From: Sphagnum compactum
Taxonomy: Eukaryota > Bryophyta > Sphagnopsida > Sphagnales
Direction of reading: 5' to 3'
Assembly (NCBI GenBank): GCA_965153455.1
Contig: OZ234495.1
Coordinates: forward strand, 20,208,875 to 20,272,874
DNA: 64,000 nt
Shown here: one piece after another, positions 48,836 through 59,980 of the stretch
Numbering within the stretch: the stretch's first letter is position 1
Layout of the letters: every line of letters starts with the position of its first letter
Notes under the pieces: model-generated
What the model was told of the DNA's origin: nothing
The model's database searches: none
Seen by the model: only the letters and a program-made list of their open reading frames with translations
Made by a program: the position numbers and the translations under genes

Positions 48836-51010
48836 AACTAGTTTCCATGAATGTCCCAATTGCTCCAACCAATTCTTGAGATCACATAATTTGTTGTCAA
48901 CGCTTTCATCAATAGCCTACCACTTTTTGCTAGCCTCTTCCAATTGCAAGATTGCACTCTGAAGTGCTTTTTATAATCACAGTCCAACTTATCCTTTTGG
49001 ATCTGCAATTTATCAAAAGCCTCTTTCACCCCCCAATACTTGGTCGATAGATCATCTTTCTCACTCTTGAAATTTTCACACTTAAACCTGAAGCTGCTCC
49101 TTTCCTATTTCTGCTGCTGCAAATCCTTGTGCAATTGTTGCTTGAGCTCCAAGTGTGATCTCAGATCCTGAATGACCTGATCCTTCTCCTTGATGGTATA
49201 TCCTCCAAACTATAGATTGTGATAATATATTCATCAAAGGTTTCCCTTATACTTAAGTGTTATCATGATTAATAAGGTCTTTAGTAACACATAATTCAAA
49301 CAATTGCTACAACAACTGCTGTGCAATGTGTTGGGATGCACTGCAGGCTATTGAAAAAATGTTACTACCTACTCTGGAAACTTATCCTCCTCCATGGTTG
49401 AAAAGTCATCAAGTATATTCAATCTAATTGGAAATTGAATAGGTGTAGGTTCAGCACTTCCACCTACACTGGTTCAACTTCCTTCAACTCAACCAGCATA
49501 TTGTATGTATGGTCCTGGTTTTTGAAGTGAGTTGACAGAAGTAGAAGAATCCTTAGACTATATTTGTTCAAGTTGAACAATAACACTTGCTTCTGGAAGC
49601 TCATGCTCCAAAACTAGTTGTTCTAGTGACACCTGCTCCGGTTGGACCATAACTGGTTCATGTTCAGCTGATTATAACTGCTCAGTTGCTGTAACTTTTG
49701 AGTGATCACCTACTCTTGTTGTGCTTGTTCTTCATGTGTAGCAACTTGCACCACTAGTTTCATCTCAATCTCAGCGCCTACCATGGAGGAGATTGTGGTC
49801 TACTTGGTAGTGACTTAGGCACTGAAGGAAATCAAGTTCTCAGCTTCTTCTTCACCAATTCCTTTTGCATAATCTACAGGGAATTGGACTCACTGGTTGA
49901 CTCTGTGCTTGAAGTCGAGTCAACTTGCATTCACTTGATGATCAAATAGGTGTTGTACAAACTCCAATACATTTCTCTCTTATGAAATTTTCCAGCTCCT
50001 GTTGATAGAAAGATTGAGTCATCTCCTCTGCTTCATGTTCATCTTCATTAGTCTCATCACCAGAATCCATGTCTTTTGATGATTCAGAAACTAGTGGAAA
50101 CCACTTTCAAAGTGAGCTGTCAATTGGAGGGCTTGTTCCACAACCGTTCTCCTTGGCTCCTACTTCAACAGTCTTCTTAGAATTGTTCAATTCAACTCCC
50201 AAGCAAGTAAGAAAAATTAAACACCAATTTGTGGGCACTATGCATTCCTGATTATCAAGGCATTTTTATTGTTAAAAGGCACTACCTGTTTTTGTTAATG
50301 CAAAATGGCAGAAAATTGGATCCAATACTTGCTTTCTAATTGGGCTGTACTTCATCCATCCTTGGGATTTTACTAGTTCCTCCCAAATACGTAGCAAAGC
50401 TCTCAATGTCTACTCCTTGGAAGTTGTATCCTTTGTCTTTGTCTGCCATAATGTGTTAGTGAAACTCTCAACTTCTATGGCAAATGTGTAATAGACGAAC
50501 TAGAAGTACCTGACTTGTAGGAAAAGATGGACCTGGGTGACACAGGGAACACTCAATTCTGTGAATGTGTCACCTCCTCTTGGTCAGATGTTGATTAGAT
50601 TTTATGCTAAAAGCACTTTAGCAAGCTCAAGTCTTCTTTCAACACTGGTTCACTTTCTTCTTCAGAATTCAACAAAACAACAATGGAAGTTTTCTTCTGA
50701 CTTCCTCTCTCAAATGCTCTAAAACAAACTCAACATGCACATTGATTGTCTCTGCCCTAGCAAGAACTCTTTCTGTAGTTGGTGGAAAATCAAACTCGTC
50801 AGGACACTTCGCACTCAAAGGAACGACATGGTTAGCATGTGGAAATTGTTTATCTTTTTGGTGGTGATTTTGCTATTCTCTGCATTCAATGTTTTCTTTC
50901 TGACACTAGAATGACAACTAATATGTGTGACAAAAAAAGGCTTCACCCTAATCCTTCCAATTTTAGGTTTAAGGCACCCAGCACACAAGACAATCATTGT
51001 TGACAACAAC
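48836..51010 (-). pseudogene. Decayed coding sequence, probably mobile-element derived
   Basis: On the minus strand several protein-like pieces alternate with stops: an acidic stretch near 50040-50070 (SGDETNEDEHEAEE), a charged coiled-coil-like stretch near 49030-49195 (IKEKDQVIQDLRSHLELKQQ) and a Lys-rich piece at 48838-49029. The frames are interrupted by TAG and TGA codons and shifts. The pieces read in the same direction as the gypsy integrase remnant at 51640-52650, so they could belong to one element, but no named domain supports this. Confidence 0.35.
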
Positions 51011-51639
51011 TGTTTTTGTGTCGGTTGTCACCCAATTTATTTTTTCTTTGGTAAATTGCAATGTAGGACCTGTATTAAACAAAACTTTGATCATTAAATC
51101 TATTTATGAAGAAAGGTAGTTTGTTCTGTAGTTATGAGATCCACCAAACCGGGATGCTCCAGATTGTGTTCTTGGTGTCTTGGAAAGCTCTTGACCAGGA
51201 GGGGTGCATGGGCTTGGTTCCATGAAGATTGGACTTGCGTGCAAAAGTTCTTGAATATATTGAATGATTTCTTCACTATAAATTAAATTAAATTGTAGCT
51301 GAAAATTTTGGAGAAAATTGGAATGTGCCTTTGGTGTTGTTGGAAAGATCTTGATGAGCAGGATTTTAATGGAATTTTATTTGGTAAAAGATTTGGATTC
51401 AAAATGTGGGAGATATTTATTTTTAAGTGATTTTTGCCACTGAAAATTCAAATAAATTCCTAAAAACCAGGTTTTGGAAAAACTTGTGCAACCATTGGCT
51501 CCTCAATATGATTAAAAATATTGTCAGCAATTGATTGACCGCTCAGTTTTTGTTCCATACTTCCAAGTAAACACCTATACAGCTTAAGCTTGTTGACATC
51601 AAACAAAATAGGATTTGGTTCAAATTTATCAATTTTTCA

Positions 51640-52650
51640 CTTTGATTTAACACAATATTGAATATTGGGCAGACAATATTGAATTTGGTATGGACTTTGG
51701 ATTAAATTAACGTTTCTTGAATTTGCTAATGTGACCCTTAAATCTTTTGGAAAATCGTAGAACACGAATTCCAAACCAAAATATCTTTTTGTGAATTGCG
51801 TTATTGTAACCAATCGGCATTGTTCCATTGGGTAGATCTGTTACATCCTCAGCCTCCAATGGGTCCTTTAATTGTAGCTCCAATGGGTATAAGCCATAAA
51901 CAAGCTAAAAAGGGGGTATGGCCAGTTGCAACATTGATTGAATGTTGTCATGTAAGAAAAAAAAACATTATAAATGTGTTCATCCCAATCCAACACTTAT
52001 CATTAACCCACTTTGTCATTAGGCTAATAACAACCTTGTTGGTTAACTCAACCTGACCATTACGGTGTGAGGAATAAACATAAAATTTTTACAATTAAAT
52101 AAAAAAATGTTGAGTAAAATACTTGATAGCTTCATTGATAAAGCACAAACTCCTTGATCTATAACAATATATAAACCCACAACAAGAAAGAATGTACTCA
52201 TAAAAAAATCAGGCCCTATCACTACAACAATATTAGATTGCACTGCCTTTGCTTCTACCCACTAGTAGTATAATCTATGGCTACAAAGATATATTAGTTG
52301 GCAATAAGTTTCATTGGGCCAATCAAGTCTAAACCATTTTGTTCTACTTCAATAAAATAAAGAAATAAGGAAACCCCATTTTGTAAATGTTTCTTGTAGT
52401 AAAATAATAATTAACTTAGCCATGCTACCCACTTGGTAACATAATCTACGGTTACAAGGATATATTGGTTGTTCAATAGGTTGCATTGGGCCAATAAAGT
52501 TCAAACCCCATTTTGTAAATGGTTCTTCTAATGAAATAATGATTGACTTAGCCATGCTACCTACTTGGTAACACAATCTATGGTTGCAAGGATATACTAG
52601 TTGCCAATAGGTTTCATGAGGTGAATAAAGCTTAAACCTCATTAACACAT
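51640..52650 (-). mobile_element. Ty3/gypsy integrase remnant, partly tandem-repeated
   Basis: Minus-strand pieces match the core of plant gypsy integrases: PFTKWGLNFIGP, then in a shifted frame YILVTVDYVTKWV, then NGQVELTNKVV and a TPF.LVYG-like motif, in the natural order from about 52650 down to 51850. The region around TKWG/DYVTKW is present about three times in tandem (about 52235-52340, 52370-52495 and 52500-52640). Stops and frameshifts make it inactive. Flanking LTRs were not found. Confidence 0.75.
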
Positions 52651-53329
52651 ATTTAATTAATTTTTGACTTTAACTTTAATTTTAAACTTAATTCAATATG
52701 TGAGAGGAGGCCAAAACACATCTGGTGGCCACCAAATAGAACGTATTTCAACCATCTTCTCATGTAATTGCAAAAAAAATCAACAAGAACTTGAATTTGA
52801 CACCAAACTCAACAAGCTAGGGAACAAAACCCATTTTGTGGTCACCACATAAAATGTATTTCAATCAAGTTTTCATGTAACTTCATAAATTTTCAGGAAG
52901 AATGTGAATTTGACATCAAATTCAACATGGTGCAAATGTTGAAATCCATCTAGTGGCCACTAAACAGGAAGAATTGCCACCATGCCAACATGCATTTTCT
53001 TAAATTTTCATTAAAATCTTGAATTTCCATTCAAATTCAATATGATTGTCTAGTAGCCTTCGAATTACTAGAATTTGAAGCATATTTTAATTAATTTGCA
53101 TAAAATCTACACAAGAACGTGTAAACTCAAACATGTTTTAAATCAATTCAAACTTGTAAATTGAAGTCTAACCGATGTGGTGTTCACCAAATTTCAAGTA
53201 ATTATTTTCGTCCTCCTATCATCAATTGCAAACAATATTTTCAAATTAAAATTTGTTGAATTCGGTATAAATTGAATCGGTTGGCTGAAATGAAGGTTAA
53301 ATTGTTAACCAAAACTCTTTGTGAACCAA
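52651..53329. other. AT-rich spacer
   Basis: CCATCTAGTGGCCACCA-type phrases recur with variation near 52710, 52835 and 52950, another old degenerate repeat. No coding sequence is seen. Confidence 0.4.
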
Positions 53330-53565
53330 TACTTTAACCAGTAGTAACTAAACCAGTATTTTATCTTGTAGTTACTGAATTGGTACTCCAACTGGTAATA
53401 ACTAAACTAGTGACAGTTGTTGAACAGGTAGTATAGAACCTGTAATTGACAAAATTGGTAGTTGGCAAAACATGTAGTCTGCAAAACCTATAGTTGACAA
53501 AATAGGTAGTTGATAGAACAAGTAATCTACAGAACCTATACTTGGCAAAACAAATAGATAACATA
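53330..53565. repeat. Short degenerate tandem repeat
   Basis: About ten imperfect copies of a 20-24 bp phrase such as ACAAAATAGGTAGTTGA or GCAAAACCTATAGTTGA. Confidence 0.6.
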
Positions 53566-55420
53566 ATGGATGAATCAATCTACTTCCCAATCCTACTTAA
53601 CCTCTTAGCTACATGCTTCACAATTTATTTTATAAGATAGGGATTGTTTGTTCTTATATCTATGGTAGCTCTATAGATCTTTTTGCAAAATTTTGTAACT
53701 CCACATGTTTGGTAATGTTTGTTCTTATATGAAAAGGTACAAAACGACAATCCATAATTGCATGTCCTTCATCTTCACAAAAAACACAAATGTTGGAAAA
53801 TAATCTCACCATCTTTGGATATATAGACTCATGATGTCTGTGGTTGGCTCCTCACCTTGAAACATTTGATTTTGGATTTTTGTGGTGTGAGTAAGATTGT
53901 GATATTTCATCCAACACATTGACCTATGCTTCTTCATACACATTTGGCATTGGGTAATTTCCTTTAATCTCCTCAAGTACATTGGTGTTGGCATTATCTT
54001 CGACCTGCTAATCATCTATTGATTCTTAGTATTCAAAAGATGCAAATTCATACATAAATTTTAACTATGTACTCCTTAGATTATTTCTCCTTTTAAACTT
54101 GAAGAATCTTTTGGATGATCAGGTTTTATTTCATTCCCCTGTTTTTTTTTATCCCAATGATTTTGCACCACATACGGTGGCTGAAAAATACATTGCACCC
54201 ATTCATTTAAATAAACTTTAAACTATACCTCTTTCCTCAGAAGTTATCTTTTGTAACTAGGTCTCCTATGTAAACCACCAATCAAGACGTCCCGCCTAAC
54301 CATATTTGGTGGTTGAAATGGCTTATAACCAATAAGTCTTTCTTTTATCCTCAAAAATCACCTTTCCAAAATCAAATTTTGATATGGGGTTTCATAAGCC
54401 TTTACATACTCCCTTTCATTTTCATGATTTTCATTCTAGTTTTATGTAATAACTTGACAATTTGTTTCCTTATCCAATTATTATTACAAACTTCAACTAA
54501 TCATACAATTAAACTTGTTTTCCAACCCATACTCTTTCAAAGCTAGTAAATTGCCAACTTTAATCCTTACAACCTTTATCGTTTAAACCTTTGTTGTTTT
54601 TAAAACACACCCATTAGAGTTGTAGATCTTGAACAAAACTATTTTTCTAAACCCTCACATTTATAATAAAATAATGGAACAATAAAAACCTTCCTATTAT
54701 TGTAAAAAACATAATGAAGAAAAAAATCTTTGAAATATGGTCCCCAATGGTAGACATGGATGTATTTCACAAAAATATTTCCAAATCAATACATAAACAA
54801 CAAATTTTCACAATATCTCATTCATTCCCATTACATTCAACTCTAATTCTTACATATATGTTTTGTAGTTTACGAAGAAATATAGATTCTAAATTATGTC
54901 CAATAATTAAAATCTTTATACACAAAATTGCTAACAAGAATTCAAAAAAAACTTCACAACTTACAACATTTCTCAATGATCATAGAATTATCCACAACCA
55001 CACTTGAAACAATGCAACAAAGGAGAATTTACACTCCCTATTTACTAAAATCCAAATTAGAATTAAATTAATGTTTGAGTTACAACAAACAAGATTAGTT
55101 GTAGAAAGAAAATTGTATACACATTTACACAAAAATTTACAATTTTCCATTCCATGGCAAGTTTTTCTATTCCTTTCTATTCCAAAAATCATGTCTTCAA
55201 AAATGTTTTTTCACCAAAATTCTACAACCTCTTTCATGTCCACATCTAACATCCTAATCATGCAAAAGTCATTTGAAATTCAAATTATGCACATCATATC
55301 AAATTGAGTCCTAATGTATGTCTTGTAACTTGCCTATGTCATTAACAAGTGGCCATTTGTAACATAGGTTTCACATGGTGGAATTAGTACCATACCTAAT
55401 GTCACCTATCCAATGTAGTA
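53566..55420. other. AT-rich interval, no gene recognised
   Basis: Long A-rich sequence with short frames. It may be further retroelement debris, but no motif supports that. Confidence 0.5.
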
Positions 55421-56760
55421 TGAAGTGATCCCATTGTACCTATCCATGGAACCTAATTTGAACCAAAAACGTGTTAGTGGAAGTAGAGGAGCAAATCTTT
55501 TAAATTTCAAAAATACACCATGTTTAGTTCTAGGGTATGTTTATCAAGCACATGTTCAACCTCATGTACCACCTACATATGCTACACACTATTGTTGTAT
55601 TAGTCCAACGTGTTCATTATCAAACTAAAATGTGGATTCAATCATAGGATTTTGTGACGACAACCATTATTGAACCAGATATTATAGAAAAAGACAAATG
55701 GTGAGGGTTTGGTCAATCAATTTGTGGAAGGGAATCCTTTTCGATAATTGTTGAACACATGATCACCTAGAAACTCATATAGAGGAGGATCACTAAAGGG
55801 GGGATCATTTGGTGGGAATCCACTTGATGGAAATTTACTTGGTGAATTGCCATACAACCCACATGTTGGATTGTAGATGGCCAACACCAAACAAATGTTT
55901 ATACCACCTTGGTATCATCCTATGTTGCACAACCTATACCTAAGCAACCAATTAAGTTACCTTATAAAAGATTGCAATATCCAACCTATGTGAAAGATTT
56001 TGACTGAAATGTTCATATCAAAATGTTCAAAAAAGCCATCAAGATAAACATAAAGACCAACAAAGTGAACAATATTAACTTGTTTGGTTTTACATTGAAA
56101 GATAATATTTTAGAGTGCCATAAGGTGAAAATTTTGTTCAAGATCATATAAATTGCACCTTTGAAGAACTAGAATAAACTTCCTAGTAAACAATTCCAAA
56201 TGGTGAATAATGATGAAGAGGTTTACATGTAATTTTGAAATAGAAAACAACAAATTACTAAACGAATGAAGGTTTATTATGAACAATTGTTAAAGCTAGT
56301 CAATTATTTACAAGTTAAAATAACTGATGTGTTTAAAGTAGGATTATTACGTACTTAAAATTATTATAGTTGGTATAAAAAAAATACCTTAATAAAAGGC
56401 AAAAAATTTAGTGTGGTTTGTTAAGAGAGTGGACCATTGAGTTTAAAATACAATGTTTTACTAACCACATTTCAAGCCAATGCAATTATTAATGCAATGG
56501 TACTTGTAGCAATCAATCCAACTTCTCATTGCGAGAAAACATGTCATATAATAAAAACCTATCAAAGAATAAAAACACTTGTCATGTCATCAACCATAGC
56601 TAAACCTATAAAACTTGTAATAGGAGTCACAATGCAACATGTTAAACCAACAAAAACATTTATTAAATATTCTTGTATTATTTGTTCATGTTTAGGACGT
56701 AGTCTAAAGATTGCCTTAGGAAAGTTGAGATGCAAAACATATTTAAAAATAAACTAGTTA
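55421..56760 (+). mobile_element. Ty3/gypsy gag remnant
   Basis: Plus-strand sequence carries phrases of plant gypsy gag proteins in order: KLPYKRLQYPTYVKDFD near 55945-56005, INLFGFTLKDNI near 56070, NNDEEVYM near 56205, and YYEQLLKLVNYLQVK with TDVFKVG near 56280-56340. Stops interrupt it. Orientation is opposite to the integrase remnant at 51.6-52.7 kb, so the two come from different insertions or an inverted arrangement. Confidence 0.7.
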
Positions 56761-56839
56761 TGACCGCTTCAACAATATCAACAACTTTTTATTGGATAAC
56801 GTATTTGTCAATGTGGTACATGTTGTTATCCAAAGCTAA

Positions 56840-57500
56840 ACTTTAAGGTACAAATTTTAAAAGATTGAAACCAGTGAAAACTTGTCATGGATGCCAACAT
56901 CCATACACATTATGTCACTTACATCATGCTTGCATCAACATAATTCATTATTTGTTAATTTTTAGTTCACTATAAATTAATTCCTAGATAATTCCTAATC
57001 AACTCTCAGTTAATTATAGTTAATTTTCAGTCAATTCATAATTAAAGTTTTAGTTAAATATTAATTAACTCATAAATTTTCCAATTAAATCCCAATTAGG
57101 TTTTAATTAATTCATAATTAAAAATGTTTTTAAGAAGTTTCCTTAATCAGTGCACACATGGAGACTTTCATAGAAACTTCTTTGAGCTAAGTCCCCCCAT
57201 GAGTATAAATAGACATAAAACCTCTCATTACTTTTAGTATGTTCAACACTAGTTGGAAATACAATCTTGCCTCATAATTTTATCTTGTTTTTTTTTGTTC
57301 ACAGTTTAAAGCCTTAACATTATGAAAATATGATTTCACATTTGTTTAGCACATCTTGTGTTCTTGTTCGTGTGCTTTGTGTTCATGTCTTTGAGTTGCA
57401 TATCTTATCTTGTTTTCTTTTTTGTTAAACTTCGACTTGTTTTTCCATCCATTGCTTTTGTAATTTTTCGCACCTGCAACAAAACTAAAGGAGTTACTAA
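56840..57500 (+). mobile_element. Candidate solo-LTR-like segment with TATA box
   Basis: TATAAATA at 57204-57211 is followed by a leader-like pyrimidine-rich stretch, the layout of plant LTR promoters. It separates the gag remnant from the protease-region remnant, which suggests an LTR inserted between them. AT-rich TTAATT repeats occupy about 56950-57130. Clear TG...CA ends and a target-site duplication were not located. Confidence 0.3.
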
Positions 57501-57559
57501 TTGGCAAAGGAAAGACCGAATGTGAAATTCATATATGGAGGTAATTAGACAAATATAGA

Positions 57560-58065
57560 ATAAACTTAAAGTGTTTGACAAATCTATTATTCCAAATGGG
57601 TTTTTACAATCAACTCAAGCTGGGTTATTGACAACAATCAATAATAATGAATTGATCATAATAAATAAACCTGCTAAGGTACCTTCACAACTTGTTCCAA
57701 CAAAATCATTATCCAGAAAAGCTGAAAATACAAAACTAACCTTGGAATGGATCATTAAGGATATGAACAAGTATAACAAAATATTTAATACCAAGTATGT
57801 CATTAATGTTAGACAATTGTTGCGAGTTATACCTGAGATCAAACAATACATTTTGTGTCTAGTTGAAACTTTCCAACAAAGAATAATCAAATCGGTATTA
57901 ATCGAACTTACAGTGGCTGCAATGGCCATCAATCATCAAATGGTGATTATACAGGTTTAGGTTGGATGCAGCATTATTAAAAACGTGTTTTTGAATAGAG
58001 GATCTAGAGTTAACATCATTACAAAACAATTACGAGTGTAGTTGGGTTTGTCTAAACTCTAAACC
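57560..58065 (+). mobile_element. Gypsy gag-pol linker and aspartic protease remnant
   Basis: The open stretch 57571-57960 resembles the linker between gag and protease in plant gypsy elements (INVRQLLRVIPEIKQ). It is followed by NRGSRVNIITKQLR, matching the protease motif D-G-G-S-G-V-N-I-I with the catalytic Asp replaced by Asn. The element stops abruptly near 58065, where the broken kinase-gene copy begins. Confidence 0.65.
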
Positions 58066-58079
58066 CTAACCCATAAAAA

Positions 58080-59000
58080 GGTCAGTACTAGGGAGTTTGG
58101 AACATTTTCAGTTTATATTGTACATTCAGTGAAGCAACATTAAAGAAAGAGGCATAACCTTCTTCCGAGATACTTTCAGTAGCCTGCAAGCTAGAACAAT
58201 TATCTTCACCTATGAGGAGGGTGCATCCAGATGCAATAAGCAGTGTATCACACCTTGCCCCTTTATTTATAGTGTGGGAGACATTGCTGCCTGTCTTCCT
58301 TTCACTACAATTGAACAACAACTCATGCAGAAAGGAATGTCAGCTATAGTTGTGAAATGAGCAAAAGAGACCTGTAAAGATGGATGCAATGTGGAATGAT
58401 ATGTTCACCTTGGATACTAGATGAAGCTGAGGTCATTCATGGCTGCTGACAACATCAGAGGGAGTTCTGAATCATCTGCCTGAATTAAAAACCTCTGTAT
58501 CATGGCACCATTTCTTTCAAATGGCAGTGTAGGCTTTCCCGTCAGAGGTATCTTTCCACACTGCTCAGGAAAGAGTACCTTTGTTAGGTCATGCTGACTT
58601 TGTGGAAGCTCAGGCAGCTGTGGGGGCAGCACATACTCCATCAAGTCTTGAGAAAAATCTTTATAATCTGCTAGAAATTGAATAAACATAAAACAAAAAA
58701 ATTGGTCAAGAATTGAGGAGATGGGATAAAATACCATACAAAAACACTGCAAAAATAACCTAAGGAGGATGAGATATGGGAGTTTTCCTAACTTTACACA
58801 ATCCAAGGAACCTAACAGACCAAGAAACATCAACCAAGCAAGGATTTCCTTCACCAACTTGTTGTACCAAGCTGTTGTGGTGTCCAGATTTCATGAGCAG
58901 AAGTTTCCACTGTCCCAGCTAGAGTTCTTGATAGGGCAACATACTTGAAGATTGAACGAACGCCTTGCCAAATGCCTTGACAACTATGTCCACCGCACCA
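58080..59000 (-). pseudogene. Partial, broken copy of the RPD/GEDK-kinase gene
   Basis: Two minus-strand stretches (about 58860-58420 and 58320-58090) match the first part of exon 2 of the gene at 59816-61632: VLFPEQCGK with RFLIQADDSELP, and TLLIASGCTLLIGED. The exon-1 end and its intron are also recognisable at about 58860-59000, so it is a genomic duplicate and not a processed copy. The nuclease-like motif is degraded (RPD to RCD, GEDK to GEDN), a frameshift separates the two pieces, and the whole kinase part is missing, cut off beside the retroelement junction near 58070. Confidence 0.8.
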
Positions 59001-59532
59001 GGTCTGCTACAGTTCTTCCTTGATAGGGTGGGAGTTATATACTACAGAACAACTGCAAGTGTTGCCCACAGACCAGCTAAAAGTCCTTGTTCTGTGATAT
59101 GAGAATGACAAAATCACAATTTCATTGGCGAATAGTGAAGAGCTGGTTTTGAGTAGTTCAGCAGAACTTCAGATGCCGCCATCAACACAACAGACATTGC
59201 TCTGTCATGAAAGAGCTAACTTAAACCATGCATCCAAGACAGCCAGTTCAAATTATTCAAGGCAGCATTGACCATGAAAACAAAGAAACTCCCATACTTG
59301 TCCTGCACTAGTTTTCAGCTGTTTCAAGAAGATTAGGACCAGGTTTAAAGAAATGCCCTTAAGCTGATTCCTCCACAACAGCTCAAAGCTGAACTTGAAC
59401 AAGGATAATATATGCACATTTTGCAAGTCATGACAAATCAAACAATTAGTTGATCATCCTTCCTCTTAGGCAGGGGGGAGAGAGAGAGAGAGATGCTCCA
59501 AAGCTACAGTGGTTCACATCCCCTGTTCCTAT
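59001..59532. other. Spacer between the broken copy and the palindrome
   Basis: No gene. A GA run lies at about 59478-59494. Confidence 0.4.
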
Positions 59533-59980
59533 CTATGTTTACTCCACCTAAGAAATGATTTTAAATGTTCCAAACATCAGGTTGGTCTTTGCACTTCCTC
59601 TCCTTCAACCGTCCCTACCCAATTAGCAATGGCATCACAAATCCAATCACCATATCCTAATTCCTCTCCTTCAAGTGTCCCTGCCCAATTAGCAATGGCA
59701 TCACAAATCCAATCACCATATCCTAAGAAACATGAAACACAGGTAGCCAACCAGTTCCAGGACATAAGGTATCTGGACACAAAGAGACCTGTTGTCTTTG
59801 AAACACAAGTCTACTTCAATGAGGAGTATGTGCTACCCATTTAAGCATATACTCTTCATTGAAGTATGATTGGATTTGTGATGCCATTGCTAATTGGGTA
59901 GGGACAGTTGAAGGAGAGAAAATGCACAGACCAACCTGATGTTTGGAGCATTTAAAATCATTTCTTAGGTGGAGTAAAGT
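59533..59980. repeat. Imperfect palindrome over the 3' end of the kinase-like gene
   Basis: The plus-strand segment from 59533 to about 59645 (CTCCACCTAAGAAATGATTT onward) recurs as a reverse complement at about 59864-59980. The inner blocks at 59810-59832 and 59838-59862 also pair (ACTTCAATGA(G/A)GAGTAT(G/A)TGC), leaving a centre of about 6-10 bp. The left arm carries about 170 bp more, including a 67-bp tandem duplication (about 59597-59663 and 59664-59730). The right arm is the last part of the kinase-like open frame, so the gene's C-terminus lies inside the palindrome. Confidence 0.8.

Noticed and set aside
59509-59844. 111-codon plus-strand frame with repeated LAMASQIQSPYP phrases
   Set aside because: It is the left palindrome arm read on the plus strand, repeating sequence from the kinase-like gene end and a 67-bp duplication.
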